From positions 124,001 through 188,000 of the forward strand of contig JANCRA010000012.1 in NCBI GenBank assembly GCA_024362935.1: a DNA stretch of 64,000 nt. The letters are read 5' to 3'. Below the pieces are notes generated by a model. It was not told the DNA's origin and did no database searches. It saw nothing but the letters and a program-made list of their open reading frames with translations. Below, in pieces: positions 26,611 to 38,322 of this stretch. This stretch comes from Setophaga petechia. Lineage: Eukaryota > Chordata > Aves > Passeriformes > Parulidae. The position numbers were made by a program, and so were the translations under genes. Positions within the stretch are counted from its first letter, which is position 1. The number at the start of each line of letters is the position of its first letter.

Positions 26611-27089
26611 GCTAGCTGTATTAGTGGACTGTTGAGGTAATCTTGTTCTTCTGGTAGAATTGATTGGTTTTTTTTATTGTTTTGTTTGTTTGTTCTTTGG
26701 GGAGTTTCTTTCTATTGGAAAAATTTGTCTGCATTGATATCAATTTCCTGTTAGTTTTTTAAGTTAAACCACAATAATCTGGTCTCTTGGCCCTTTGATT
26801 GTTGCACTATTTTTTTCTGCTCAATTATGTTTCATCTAAAATGATTTTGTCTTCAACCAGAGTGTCTTGCAATTATCTTACATGAACTGTTCCCAGGACT
26901 TTTTGCAGAGAAATTATTACTTCATTATCTTTACTAGGAGTTGCATGGTGAGAACTTGAGTACACACTTGCCTTTCCATTAGTTTACAGCCCTCTGAGAC
27001 TGCCAGACTTGGTCTGATTCTCCTCCTCCCCCATTTTTTTCTTATGTTGAGATTCTTATTAGTAACAAAAACTCCCACTACTGTCTAAA

Positions 27090-27245
27090 TGTATCACTTT
27101 CCAAATTGCATTGTTGAATTTCATGCCATATTTAATATTGTTTTTCTCAAGGTCAGCTGTTCATCCCATATGCTGTACTGGACCTCCTTGTGATGGTGTG
27201 TTTTCACATGTCATGTCATCAGTAGGTGAAATTAGCAAAACTGAG
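27090..27245 (-). mobile_element. Possible ancient CR1-like remnant
   Basis: 'cattgttgaatttcatgcca' followed about 100 bases on by 'atgtcatcagtaggtgaaat' resembles the antisense of the CR1 reverse-transcriptase region ('ttgaatttcat...tgtcatctgcaaactt'). The similarity is weak and borders are uncertain. Confidence 0.3.
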
Positions 27246-29034
27246 AATCTCCAGAGCTTCCTGCACACACATACCTAGTACTTCCTATTTACTGCTGATT
27301 ACTATTTTTCTTTTTTTCTTATTGAAAAGTACTGTGTTGTTAATGCTGGGTGATAACAGCAACAGGATAATATGGTAACATTTTCATGTATTTACTGATC
27401 TATTCAGCACAATTTAAAAATCACAGATTTTCTGATTTTCCAGACCCATTTTGTTCTCCTTCCTTCCTTCCTGCCTTCCTGCCTTCTTTCTCTTTCTATA
27501 TTTACTTTCTTTCTTCCACGATATCTCAATTTTGAAATCATCTAAACAGTCATCTGTGTTCTCATTCAAATTCTACAGGCACATTCCTCCTCACTCTAAC
27601 TCCACTGCCTTTATGATCATGTGTCAATATAAGGAAGTTGTCTTATAAAATGCTCTATATCCTAGGTGAAATACCTCTTATGTTGTAAGTTTATTTCCTG
27701 TTCAAGCATCACTACATTGCAATGATTTATAGTCTAAAAATAAATGGCTACATGAATACTTAATATACAGTTAGTACCTTTATTATGCTATCACTCACAG
27801 ATAAATCTCTTTGATAAATTCCTGTGTAAATAAAATTTAAATTATTGTTAAGTAGGTAAAAAATTCTATAACTGCTACTAATTACCTATACTCAGATTTC
27901 AAACTTTATTCTTACTGCGTGAACTAAAGCCAACTGAAATCAGTGAAAAAGATATCCCTTAACATAAAATTAAACTACAGTTCAGTCCTGACCAATAGTT
28001 ATGATCAATTTATATCACATTAACAATGGAGTATGTTTCAAAACAAAATTTTTATGTGTGGATCTTAGCAATGATGGAGCAGGTAGAAAAAATACTGAGA
28101 AACTGAGTGCAAATATTTATTCTACTTTCAGTGTGTAAAAAATTACCAAATTAATTTTAAAATTATCATAGCAAAACTAGGAGTATTTGGCAATTAGATG
28201 AGGAATCACTTCATGACACCCAGTGGCAATTAGCTGTTGCCATGCAGGCCCCCCATTATTTTACATTCCAAGAAAAATTACAAGCTTATTAGCTTTATTC
28301 TGCAAAGTCAATCATCAGTGAAAATTTACATTGATGTTAAATTGTCATGAAACTTCGTATTTGGCACCTCTCTAAGATGAACGGCTAAGTTTGTGCTTTC
28401 CAGAGCCATTGTCTTAGACCATGGTAGTACGAGATTCAAAATAATGCAAGGAAATGCAGCTTTTTCTACACAATCAAGAATTATGTAGATTTTTACAGTT
28501 TATGGTAATGTGAGAATAAATAGAATATAGTTTCATACATCCTTTCAAGATGTATGCAAGAAAATAGATGTGATCTTCTCCACTATTTTCACTATCTCAG
28601 GTAGCAGAAGGGAGGGCATTTGCAAATTCATGGGAGACACCATGCTGGAATTTGCAAGAATTTTGGTTGACATAGTAAGAATTCAAAATGCACTTGAGAA
28701 ATATTCTGAAATTAATCAAGTAGAATTTTGCAATAAAGTGATAACAGCAAGCACAAATTACTCCCACCAGGAAAGAAAATCAAGGATGTAGATGCAAAAT
28801 GAATACTGCTGGTTAGGTGGCTCTATGGCAGTTAGCCATAATTGCATCTGAATTAATTAATTAATTAACAATATGTTGTCATTGCAGAAAAGGCAGTCCC
28901 ATTTTGAGGTGAATTAACAGGAATGATGTATAAGGCATGGAAGGCAATTATTCTGCTCTACTTGTTGCTAGGAATATCTCAGCTGTACTTCTGTATTTAT
29001 CCTTGGGCTGCACACTTGTAGAAAAAACAGTGAC

Positions 29035-29350
29035 AAATTGAGAGAAGGTGCAGAGAAGAACCAAAAAGAATGATTGGTGTCTAAGGAAGCCCAAAATCCT
29101 TGGAAGATAACTGAAGGAAATAAGTTAGTGTAGAAAAGGGAGTTAGGATAATATTTTTTAAATATTTAAAAGCTGTCAGTTGTTCTCAATTCCACTGAAG
29201 TGACAAGGTTGAATCAGTTTAATCTGCAGATGAAAAGGCTGAGGTGCAATAATAGGAAAATAAAACTGTAAGAATAGCTCCATTCAGGTTGCTTAGGAAG
29301 GCTGTGGAATCCCTCTTATTGAAGTTCTTTCAAAAAATGGGGAAGTCAAG
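29035..29350 (+). mobile_element. Degraded CR1 LINE 3' fragment, sense
   Basis: 'gagagaaggtgcagagaaga' followed by 'accaaaaagaatgatt' and, later, 'gaaggctgtggaatccctct' with 'tgaagttctttcaaaaaatg' match the order of landmarks in the CR1 3' region ('gagggtgcagaggagagcaaccaagatgatt' ... 'gaggttgtggaatctcc' ... 'gagatttttcaa'). It is more diverged than the other CR1 copies here, so probably an older insertion. Confidence 0.6.
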
Positions 29351-32300
29351 CATTAGTGAGAGATTATTGAAACTGATTAAACCTGATCCTGTAATGAAGG
29401 GAGGGACTCAGATGACCTTTCAGTCTTGCACATCTGTGATGCTTTGGGGCAATGTAAGACCCAATTTAATCATCTTCCGAACAGCACCTCGTGTCTACGT
29501 CACTGCTTAGACAAAGAGAATCTCCCAACCATTCCTGAAATTACCCAGATTTTCAAACCTTCACGACTTTGTTAATCATTAAACATTTGTCTAAGAAAAT
29601 AGTTTTCTATGCTGGGTGAGTTCCTCAATTTTGACATATTGAGGCTGTGGGAGGAGGGGCTGCAGGGAGTATTCCAGACAAAATTATTGGGTTTTTTATA
29701 AAGAGACACAGAAAAATGTGCAAGTTCTCTCTTCTGGGGAAAAAAAAAAAAGACACAGCATTTCTCTGAAATCCTGATATGTCCTTATTTTGCATTTGGA
29801 TTCTGGAAGGATGAGGTAGTTTTTATTTTATCAACTCTGTTTCTGTATAAGGCAAGTTTTTCTTGGGCAAGCTCTTGACACCATGCCCTGACATAAAATA
29901 TTTGTTGAAATAATTTAATGTTACCTAGGTGATTTAGACTACTGTAATTCTTTTTAATGGAATTGCAGTAGAATCCAATAGGATGGAAACCTCTGTTTGA
30001 GAAAAGTAAATTCTTGTCACTCAGACTTGTTTCTGGGGCTTGCCTGATTTGCACCTAAAATTCAAATTTAACACTGAAGATTTCTTGTAACTCTAAGTTC
30101 ATAAATATTCGTGGGTTTTATCAATCACTTACTCTTCCAAAGCTTTCGGATGCCTTTTTGAAATCCAAAATAATTTGCTTTTCTTTGGACATTTTTTGCA
30201 GACAATTTGAGATTAAATGGATTTAATTTAATTTGATTTCATTTTCTATCTCTTGGACTACTGCAAGCCTGCAGTCAGAGCACTGAAAGCAGGCAGTATT
30301 TTCTTTCTTGTGCCACTGAGCAGCTTGGATCGTCTGGACTGTCAGCAGCTGGAATGTATTGACTTCACTTTTAGAGGAGCCTGAGGGTTGAGTAGTCTGC
30401 ATTTGTACTGCTTTTGTCCTGTTCTGCCTTTGTGTGCCCTGTGGACTACCAGGGCCCTATTTCACCGAGCCCACAAACAGTTGAGTCACCTGTTCACTCA
30501 ACTAGTAGTTTCTAGTGGCTGCTTTGTATTTGCTCTAGCATTTTATCTTAATGAGACAAAATGAGAAATCATCTTTTCCAGCCTGCTTCTCAGAACAGCT
30601 CCCTTCAGCAGTACCACTGTGCATCACTGGTGCTCACACATTTGCTGTTGGTGAATCACTTTCTTTTATGTCACACTCTTTTGCTGTCTGCCTAGCTGAA
30701 ACATTCCTCATAATATTCCCAGAGGTAACTGCACTGGGGTGTATGATGAATCCATGCCCCTATGAGGATAATGTTAGGTTTCTTTTTTGTGTCATAATGA
30801 TACTGCATAATGGAGCCAGAACTTTTGCCTAGAGATGAAGTAGTTACAAACAAAACCAACCCTACAATAGCAGAGCTAGAAAAAACAACTGTAGTCACTT
30901 TTTAAAATGTCAGGCTTGCATCCACATATCCTCATAAGCTTTTTGCATATGTTCTTTAAAAACACAAAATACTTTCTGTGTTCTGAGCAGTCCAGAGCAC
31001 TGGCATGACCCCGTAAATTTTTTGCATGTTTTTATTGTAAACTGGTACATTATAGCAGTATATGTAAGCAGATGCTTCTTTAGCCTAAGATATATTTATA
31101 TACAAATTTAGGACCTGAATCCAGCTATGCAGTCCCTTGAGGTTACTGGGAACTTAAGACACTGTAATTTACAGGCCTATGCACTTAGCTGATTTGAAGG
31201 AAGAGGTGCAGTCAGGAAAAAAATGTCTCTGTCACTTCCAAAACATCTTTCTTCTTCCTCTGATGTATTTTTATAACCCATGGAGTGACTGTTCTAGTTG
31301 TCAGGAATCACTGGGGTACCTTCTGTCAGCAGAGCACAGTAGTGCTGGTGTGTATGAGGAGCAGGGCTGTCTATCTCTGCATAAGGGCATCATGTTCATC
31401 AGGCTCAAGTATCACTTGTCCCCTTCTTTATTTTCAAATGAAGCATCCACTGCTATTAATTAGTTAAAGGGAAAAGAAATACACAATCAAGCAATACTTT
31501 TCCATTAGAAATGCCCCTCGGGGATACATTTGGTTTTCTTTTTACGTATTTGTGCTCTCCATGTTGTACATTCCACATAAATTTGCAGCTTGGAGTCTAC
31601 AAAGTGGCAGGCTTTTACATGAACTGAAACTAGTCTTATCTAACCTTTTACAGCTCCTTTCTTCTTCCCGCAGTATGGTGCAATTTTCCCGGAAATTAGC
31701 ACAGCTCACTGGAACTGAGGTTCCAGATGAAGCTTCCTCATCTTTCAGATTATATCATCTCTGAGTTAAAGGCAAAAACAAGACCTAAAAGGAAAGACAG
31801 AACTTCAGGCTGTTCCCTTGACATCCTTCCCCTACCCTAAATGCTGAAGCCACAAGGTGAAGTCAGGCTTCTTTTCAGCTTGAGAGCGAAGGTCTCTTGC
31901 TGCCCAGAGGCTTCAGCAGCACAGCTTTCTTGGAAAGGTTGGATACTTCTCTCTCTTAGTGGTTAGGCCTTTCCTTATTATCTTGACATAACTCTTTCAA
32001 GAAGAATAAACTCAAAAATTCAAGTCATTGCTTCCTCATCCAATGCTCTAATCACTAGTGCACTTGCAGTGAAATATAATCTGTGGCCATAATTCCCATT
32101 GCCATTAAGAGAAAATTGATTGGACATTTGGACTGACCTTTGAAAGGTGCCTGCCTTCAATACAGACAGTGAAGAGAAAAAGGCAATTAATTTATGAGCA
32201 CTGGCACTCCCCTTCAAGTCCTTTTGCCTTGGGCTGCGTGGCATATTCTACCAGATGCATTAGATACATTGCATTGAGCCTGTGCACTGCTGCAGAGAGA

Positions 32301-34219
32301 TGGCCAAACTTCTGCCCATGTTACCCCTCAGTTTCTTCTTTTTGTTTGAGCAAAACAATGGCATATGGATGCTCATGAGAAAGCATCCTCTAAAAATAGA
32401 CAATGTGCTGTCAAATGACAAATGTGCTCCTTCGAACCAAGAAATCTGATTTTCTTGGAAATGACTAACCAGACTTTGATTTTGCAATGAGCATCCTCTA
32501 AATCCTATGCAGGGCAGCAAACCTGCAGTTTAAAACCCAACATCTTAAGCAGAAATGCAGCTTTTGCAATCTTGAAATTACTAAATATTTCTCAGAATAT
32601 ATTTATATACTCACTTTTTGTTTTTCCTCCTCTGCTTGCATGAAGGCTGTTTTTATATTCCACAGGTCATGAAGGAAGCGATGCAAGAAGTTAGTAATAA
32701 AATATTAATGTTGTCATCCCACAGGACATATTGTTTATACCATCACAGATGCAGTTTACATCTAAGATCAATAGAGCAATTTTTAAAAACCTCTTTTGAA
32801 AGCAGCAATTGGAGTATGATTATAGTTGTCCGCAGCAGTTATATCATACAGCAAATTAGGAAATATATGTCAGGACCCATTATGCTAATGAGAGTCTTGT
32901 AAGGTTTTTAAACAATGTAAGTAGATGCCAGATTTGCAAACTGATGTCCCTTTTTGATACAATACTTTCAGTAGGGAGGAGAGAACAAAAATATTGTTGA
33001 CTTGAATATGGCTGTCAAGTTAATGCTTCACAGGAGCCCACAACACTAATCACCCTTCTTGAATGCAAGTTCTCCCTTTCTTTAGCTCTCTCATAAGTTA
33101 TCCCTTAAGCACTCATTAGCCACCGCAGCTGAAAGTTGGAAAATTTGTTTTCAGTGTCAGCTACCGCCATTTCAGTCCTGACCAGATACAAAAGAGACAA
33201 CAGTATACTGCCAATGACACTTTGTTTCCTGCAGTATTTGTAAAAAAAAAACATTTTGTTTTAAAAACCAGTTAAAATGGAGTAAGTTCTTGCATATTTG
33301 TTCTCCATAAAATGCCCACTGTGTAGCGGGTGAGAACTGTAAAAATTAAAATGCAGAGGATTGGAAATTCTCAATCCTAAATGGCTATTTAAATAGCACA
33401 TCTGGAGAAGGACATCTGCCAAATTTTTAGCCATCAGCAGCAGCATCATTAACAAGGGAACCATTATGGTATGTGTAATGGTAATATTTATCTTAGCAAC
33501 TGAGAGTTTGTCCTAATATGAAATTAAATTATGTACCAAATTAAAGGTTAGATCAAGCTTTACAATTTTTCAATGGGCTCTACTTATTATCAAAGAGGGA
33601 GTTGTCAGAAGGGGGGAGTTTATGCGGATATACAGCTGCAGCCAAGTCAAAGGACATGGGAATGCAGAGTGGGCAAGGGCAGGGAGTAAAGCTCCCTTAG
33701 TTCTCTGTGTCTGCAAGCTGAGGATTATTTGAACAGTGATCAAGTGTTCTCGGGAGACATGTTTTAATTAAATTCTGCTCAGCTAAGAAGTTGGACAAGG
33801 ACACAATTGTCAACAAAAATCCCTCCTTGATGAGACTGAATACCGGCATCATAAGACCCTCAGGGTGTCCCTCCGTGTTTCAGTTTGGTGGAATAGCAGT
33901 GATATTACAGGTTGACAGTGCAGAAGCAAGAACAGTGCTCTTCAGGCTAGGCCTACTGATATTGCCAATGTGCCTATGGAATATGATTTTCCTAGCTGTG
34001 GAGTAGTATGCTCAACTCATCTCACAAATGAGAGGGGCCAAGGATGGCCGTGCAGAGTACTTGTAGTACCTCAGGAGTTCTTAGCTCTGATAGAGTTTAT
34101 GTAGTTCTGGTGAAGACATTTTCTTTCTGACTTGATTTAACAAGTTTGTATTATTTTTTTCTTTACAAGGTTGAGCTTAATGGTAAAAGAGTAATAATAC
34201 TGGGAAAGAGTTACTACTC

Positions 34220-34779
34220 TGTCTCTCTTGGTCAGTGATTTGGATGATGGGGCAGAGTGGACCCTCAGCAAGATTGCTGATGATACACAACTCTGAGGAG
34301 TGCTGAGGGACCTCATCAGACTGGAGAAGTGGGCTGACAGGAACCTCGTGAAGTTGAACACAGGAAAGTGCAAAGTCCTGCACTTGGGAAGGAAGATCCT
34401 TAGGCACTAGCACATGCTGGAGACAGTCAGCTGTAAAGCAGCTTTGTAGGAAAGTACCTGGAAATCCTGGTGGTCATGAATCAACAATGTGTCCTTGCAG
34501 CACAAAAAAAAAATGGTTAATGATGATGTGGGCTGCGCCAGGTAGAGTGATGCCAGCAGGAAGGGGGAGGTGATCCTTCCCCTGTTCTCATTCCTATTGA
34601 AGCCACACCTGGAGTACTGTTCTGGACTCCTCAGTACAGGAGTCATGGACGTATTGATAGTGCTCTGAGCAATATGGTCTGGGAAAGGTGCCCCAGTCCA
34701 TGGTAGAGGGGTTGGAACTAGATGATTCTGAGGTGCCCTCTAACCCAACCCAATCTGTGATTCTATGATTCTGTGATTA
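34220..34779 (+). mobile_element. CR1 LINE 3' fragment, sense, internally deleted or nested
   Basis: Begins in the ORF2 region ('gatttggatgatggggcaga', 'ctcagcaagattgctgatga', 'tgcacttgggaaggaagatc') and ends in the CR1 3' terminus ('gttggaactagatgattctg' ... 'tgtgattctatgattctgtg'). Around 34650 it jumps from the 'gaagccacacctggagtact' / 'agtacaggagtcatggac' segment straight to the last ~130 bp of the CR1 tail ('gctctgagcaatatggtctg'). Either the element carries an internal deletion or the tail is a second, short CR1. Open frames here are antisense or broken by stops. Confidence 0.88.
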
Positions 34780-36320
34780 GAGAAAGTCCAGTGAAAACAA
34801 CAGGAAGAATCTGAAACATAGGAGGTTCCCTTTAAACTTTGGGAAGCGCTTTTTCCCCTGTGACAAGAACTGAGGACTGACTCAGTGTGGTGGTTTCACA
34901 GGACATATGTTTTTTGGGATTTCTGGGATATGCTGTGGTCAGGCCAATGGGTGCTCAGATTTTAATATTGGCACCTGGTGTGGCCACTGGGGATGTTTGG
35001 ACATGCCTCTGAGAACACCCACACAGGGGTTAAAAGCAGGGCTCTCCCCCTCAGAGCTCTCTTTGAAGTTCTGGCGGGAAGCGATGCGGATGTGTGTCTC
35101 CCTCTGGCCCAGCTGCCAGCTGGGTGAGGGGAGGGGAAAGCCATGCGGCCCTGGGAGAGGTAGGCCTGACCCCCCCCCCCCCCTCCCCCCCACGATGGTG
35201 GAAGGGTGGGAGAGAGAGAGAGAGACCCCAGGAGCCATCAGACAGCACCCCCAGAGAGAGAGAGCCGTGCCTGGGACTGTTATCTTGGAATGTGATATCC
35301 TGTGCTGCTGTGGCGAAAGGGGGAGGGCGGTGTGGCAAGAAGTCCAGCCGCTTGTGAGAGCTTTAAACCCTTTGTGGACAATGAAAACTTTACAGAACAT
35401 TAACCCTTCCTAGAAGAGAGATAAGAGTAGAGGATGAAGGAGGAAATGGGCCAGTGGGGAGGTCTGGCGAGAGAGAGAGGTGTTGGAGGAATGGAGAAGA
35501 TGGAGTGGCATTTTTGCTGGACTCTTTTTTGTATAGCCGTGGACTGTTTCCTTGTGATACAGAGGCTGCATCCAGGGGGAGGCAATGGTTCAGAGCCAAG
35601 AGAGTTCAGTGTTGAGACCCCTCGGCCCCAGGGGGTGTAAAAGAAATGGGGAGGGGACAAAGGTCCCAGAGATGAGACTGTGCTCAGTTTGGAACGGGAC
35701 GAGGCATCCTTAAAAAGACCACCCTCGAGCAGCCTTGCCCAGGCCGGTGGTGAGAGCACCGGGCATGGAAGGAAGATGTCACAATGGCAAAGGATCTCCG
35801 GGCGATGCTACTTGTGACAGGAAGTCCATGGCCCAAGGAAGGACTCTTTCTACTCTCGATGAACTGAGGATTTGATTATCTAAAGGGTGGCTGCCTGACC
35901 AAAAGTTGATGATTTTGGGAAATGTAAATGTATTGGGAATTTGGTGGGAGGAGGAGGAGAGGGGAGATGTCTCTGTGCAGTTTTCATTTTCCTTGTTTTT
36001 TTTTTTCTTTGTAGTTTAGTTTTTGTAGTTTAGTTAATAAAGTCTTTTCTCTTTCCCCTAAGTAAGAGCCTGCTTTGCTTATTCTGGGTACCATCTCACA
36101 GCAGACACCAGGGAGAGGATGTTCTCATGGGGGCACTGGCATTGTGCCAGTGTCAAACTGTGACACTCAGGTTATCCAGAATTGTGGAATCTGCATGCCT
36201 GGCGATATTCAAAAGCCTGGTCCCAGGCAACTGGCTTTAGATTACCTGATTTGAGCAGGGGGGTTGTACAATGAACCTCAGAGATCTATGCCACCCTCAA
36301 CTGTTCTGTGGTTCTGTCAT
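34780..36320 (+). mobile_element. Second CR1 3' fragment, split by an LTR insertion
   Basis: The left part (34780-34885) reads 'agaaagtccagtgaaaac' and 'gaaacataggaggttccctt', CR1 3'-region landmarks. The right part (36171-36320) continues with 'ttgtggaatctgcatgcctg', 'gatattcaaaagcctggtcc' and 'ttgagcaggggggttgtaca', and ends 'ctgttctgtggttctgt', the CR1 3' terminus. Joined across 34886-36165 the two parts read in CR1 order with little or nothing missing, so the LTR landed inside this element. It lies immediately downstream of another CR1 in the same orientation. Confidence 0.85.
34886..36165 (+). mobile_element. Solo LTR of an endogenous retrovirus (1280 bp), inside a CR1
   Basis: Starts TGTGGTGGTTTC and ends CTGTGACA, giving TG...CA ends with a short imperfect inverted repeat (TGT/ACA). 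It is flanked on both sides by CTCAG (34881-34885 and 36166-36170), a 5-bp target-site duplication. A canonical AATAAA at 36036-36041, after a T-rich tract and before 'gtcttttctctttcccc', marks the R/U5 side and sets the plus orientation. No gag, pol or env remnant is present, so recombination to a solo LTR is the likely history. GA and poly-C simple tracts (35170-35191, 35213-35225) lie in the U3 part. Open frames inside (up to 168 codons) match no family I recognise and are not called. The LTR family cannot be named without a repeat library. Confidence 0.85.
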
Positions 36321-37439
36321 TTCAAGTAAGAATCTCACACAAAGGGCAGATGATTATGAAACCAGAGAAGGAAGGAAATTAACATGGCAAGCTAAGAGAT
36401 GATAAGGGTGAGTGAGTCTCAATAAAAGTTTGCAATGGTAAATCTCCACAGAATAAGAGTTTCAAAGACAACAATGAGTCAAGAAACTATTTATCAGAAC
36501 TGCAGTGTGACAGGATATTAGCAAAAGTACAGGCAATATAGAAAAAAATCGTTTTCACCAGATCTCCTGTGACTCACAGTCACAAACTGGCAGTATTTTC
36601 TGTGAAGTCAAAAACATCTGTTCTTTGCAAAAACAATTCCATGGAAACTTCACTCACTGAATCTTCTAGATTTGATGTTACCCCACAGGGAGGTAGGCTG
36701 TACTGGAAACAAAAGATTCTGGGTATTATTCCAAGATAGAGCTTTTTCTCATGAAGGGAAAAGTTGCTGTTGCCTACAGCAGACAGAAATTATTTTCAAA
36801 GACTTCACAATTACATATGCGAGAATCTGTCTCTGCATTTTCTCAGAAACTTTCATTTACATAGTGCTTTTGCCTTGCTTTCCCACCCCCAAGCTCCCAC
36901 CTTCTTCTAATGTAATATGTTATTCACTATTTTAGAATTGATGCAGCAGAATCATATCATTTACCTACAGGGTTTTTTTGATCAGTCCCTTAGACTGAAG
37001 TCTCTGTGTAAATGTTGTGCAAGTTCTTCAAGAATGAGATTAACCTTTTCATACCTTCAAAACTATACCAAGAGCTGAAGATTCAGTACTTGGGCTTCTC
37101 TGTCTTGCCTGTGTGATATGCCTTAGCTAGAAAATCAGGTGTTGTATCTTCCCTTTAATGATCATAACCTTTTGCTACTTTTCCCACCCCAATTGTAATC
37201 AATGCCTACATTAGTCATCCACAGCTACCCTAATTAGGGAGAAGTCATACACAGGGCCTCAAAGAATTAGAGAGGAGACACTGATACATTGTGGTGTAGA
37301 GTACTCATGGTAAGCAAAAGAGAAATTCTTACAGAAAAGTACTATTTCAATAATATTTCAATATTCACTAAGTGGTTGGTTTATACTTTCCATAAACTAG
37401 GTGAGGTTTCTTCTCTAATTTTCACAATTATCTTTCATG

Positions 37440-38021
37440 TGTCCTGGTTTTGGCTTGGATACAGTTAAGTTTCTGTTCTTAGCTGCTACAGTGCTGTGTT
37501 TTGAATTTAGTATGAGAATAATGTTAATAACACCCTGTTTCTTTAGTTGTTGCAAAGTAGTGCTTGCCTGAAGTCAAGTGCTTTTCAGTTGCTAATGCTC
37601 TGCCAGTGAGGAGGTCAAAGAACCTGTGAGGGAGCACAGCTAGAACAGGTGACCCAAACTGGCCAAAGTGGTATTCCCCACAGACCATCAGACTCAGTCT
37701 ATAAACTCAGGGGTGTTGGCTGGGAGCCGGTTGCTGCTGGGGGAATGGGGTCAGTGGGTGATGACAAGTATATTGTGCATCACTTGTTTCTCTTGGGTTT
37801 TATTCCTCCCTCTTTTTCTCTCCTTTTTCATTACTGTTATCATTAATATATTACTTTTGTAATTTACTGTAATTTTCAATTAAACTGTTCATCTCTCAAC
37901 CCATCAGGGTGTTAGTAACATTACTCTTTTTCTGATTATCTTTCTCATCCCACTGGGGTGTGGGGAGTGGGCAAACATCTGCAGCGTATTTAGTTGTTGG
38001 TTGGGGGGTTAAACTATGATA
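37440..38021 (+). mobile_element. Solo LTR of an avian ERV (about 582 bp)
   Basis: Begins TGTCCTGGTTTTGGCTTGG and closes 'ggttaaactatgata', the diverged form of a common avian LTR that runs 'tgtcctggttt...' to '...ggttaaaccacgaca'. Intermediate landmarks agree: 'cagtgctgtgttttgaattt', 'gacccaaactggccaaagtg', and near the end 'tctcaacccatcagggtgtt' and 'tcatcccactggggtgtggg'. A poly(A) signal variant ATTAAA lies at 37879-37884. Flanks TCATG (37435-37439) and ATATG (38022-38026) match at three of five positions, consistent with an aged 5-bp target duplication. No internal retroviral sequence is seen. Confidence 0.85.
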
Positions 38022-38124
38022 ATATGCAATCTGAGTTTCTTGTTTGAGAATATAGTAATTAGGCGTCATAATTTGATGCAAATTTAGGTCAATAGAGGTT
38101 ATGTGACTTTGGTCACAAGAGGAA

Positions 38125-38322
38125 GATTTTTCAGAATGAGAACAGGCAGACATTGAAATAATCTCCCCAGGGAAGTAATGGACTTCCCATCCTGGACACT
38201 TGTAAGATTTAGCTGGACAGGGTGCTAGGCCATCTTTTCTACACTGTGCTTTTGCTAGGAAAGGTTGAACAAGATGATCACTGAGGTCCCTTCAAACCTG
38301 ACATTCTAGGATTCTTTGATTA
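38125..38322 (+). mobile_element. Short CR1 LINE 3' end, sense
   Basis: 'tctccccagggaagtaatgg', 'agctggacagggtgctaggc', 'caagatgatcactgaggtcc' and 'cattctaggattctttgatt' are the final ~190 bp of a CR1 in order, ending in the expected ATTCTA-type terminus. It is heavily 5'-truncated and lies about 100 bp after the LTR at 37440-38021. Confidence 0.82.

Noticed and set aside
32020..32070. tRNA-derived SINE head on the minus strand ('tagtgattagagcattgg')
   Set aside because: It resembles a Pol III A-box region of old SINEs, but no B box or SINE body follows, so it is left uncalled.
33386..33397. 'ctatttaaatag', a MEF2-like palindrome
   Set aside because: The A/T core is two bases too long for the MEF2 consensus, and nothing nearby supports an enhancer.
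34907..35413. Open frame of 168 codons
   Set aside because: It lies in the U3 part of the solo LTR, overlaps frames on the other strand and has no recognisable viral or host domain.
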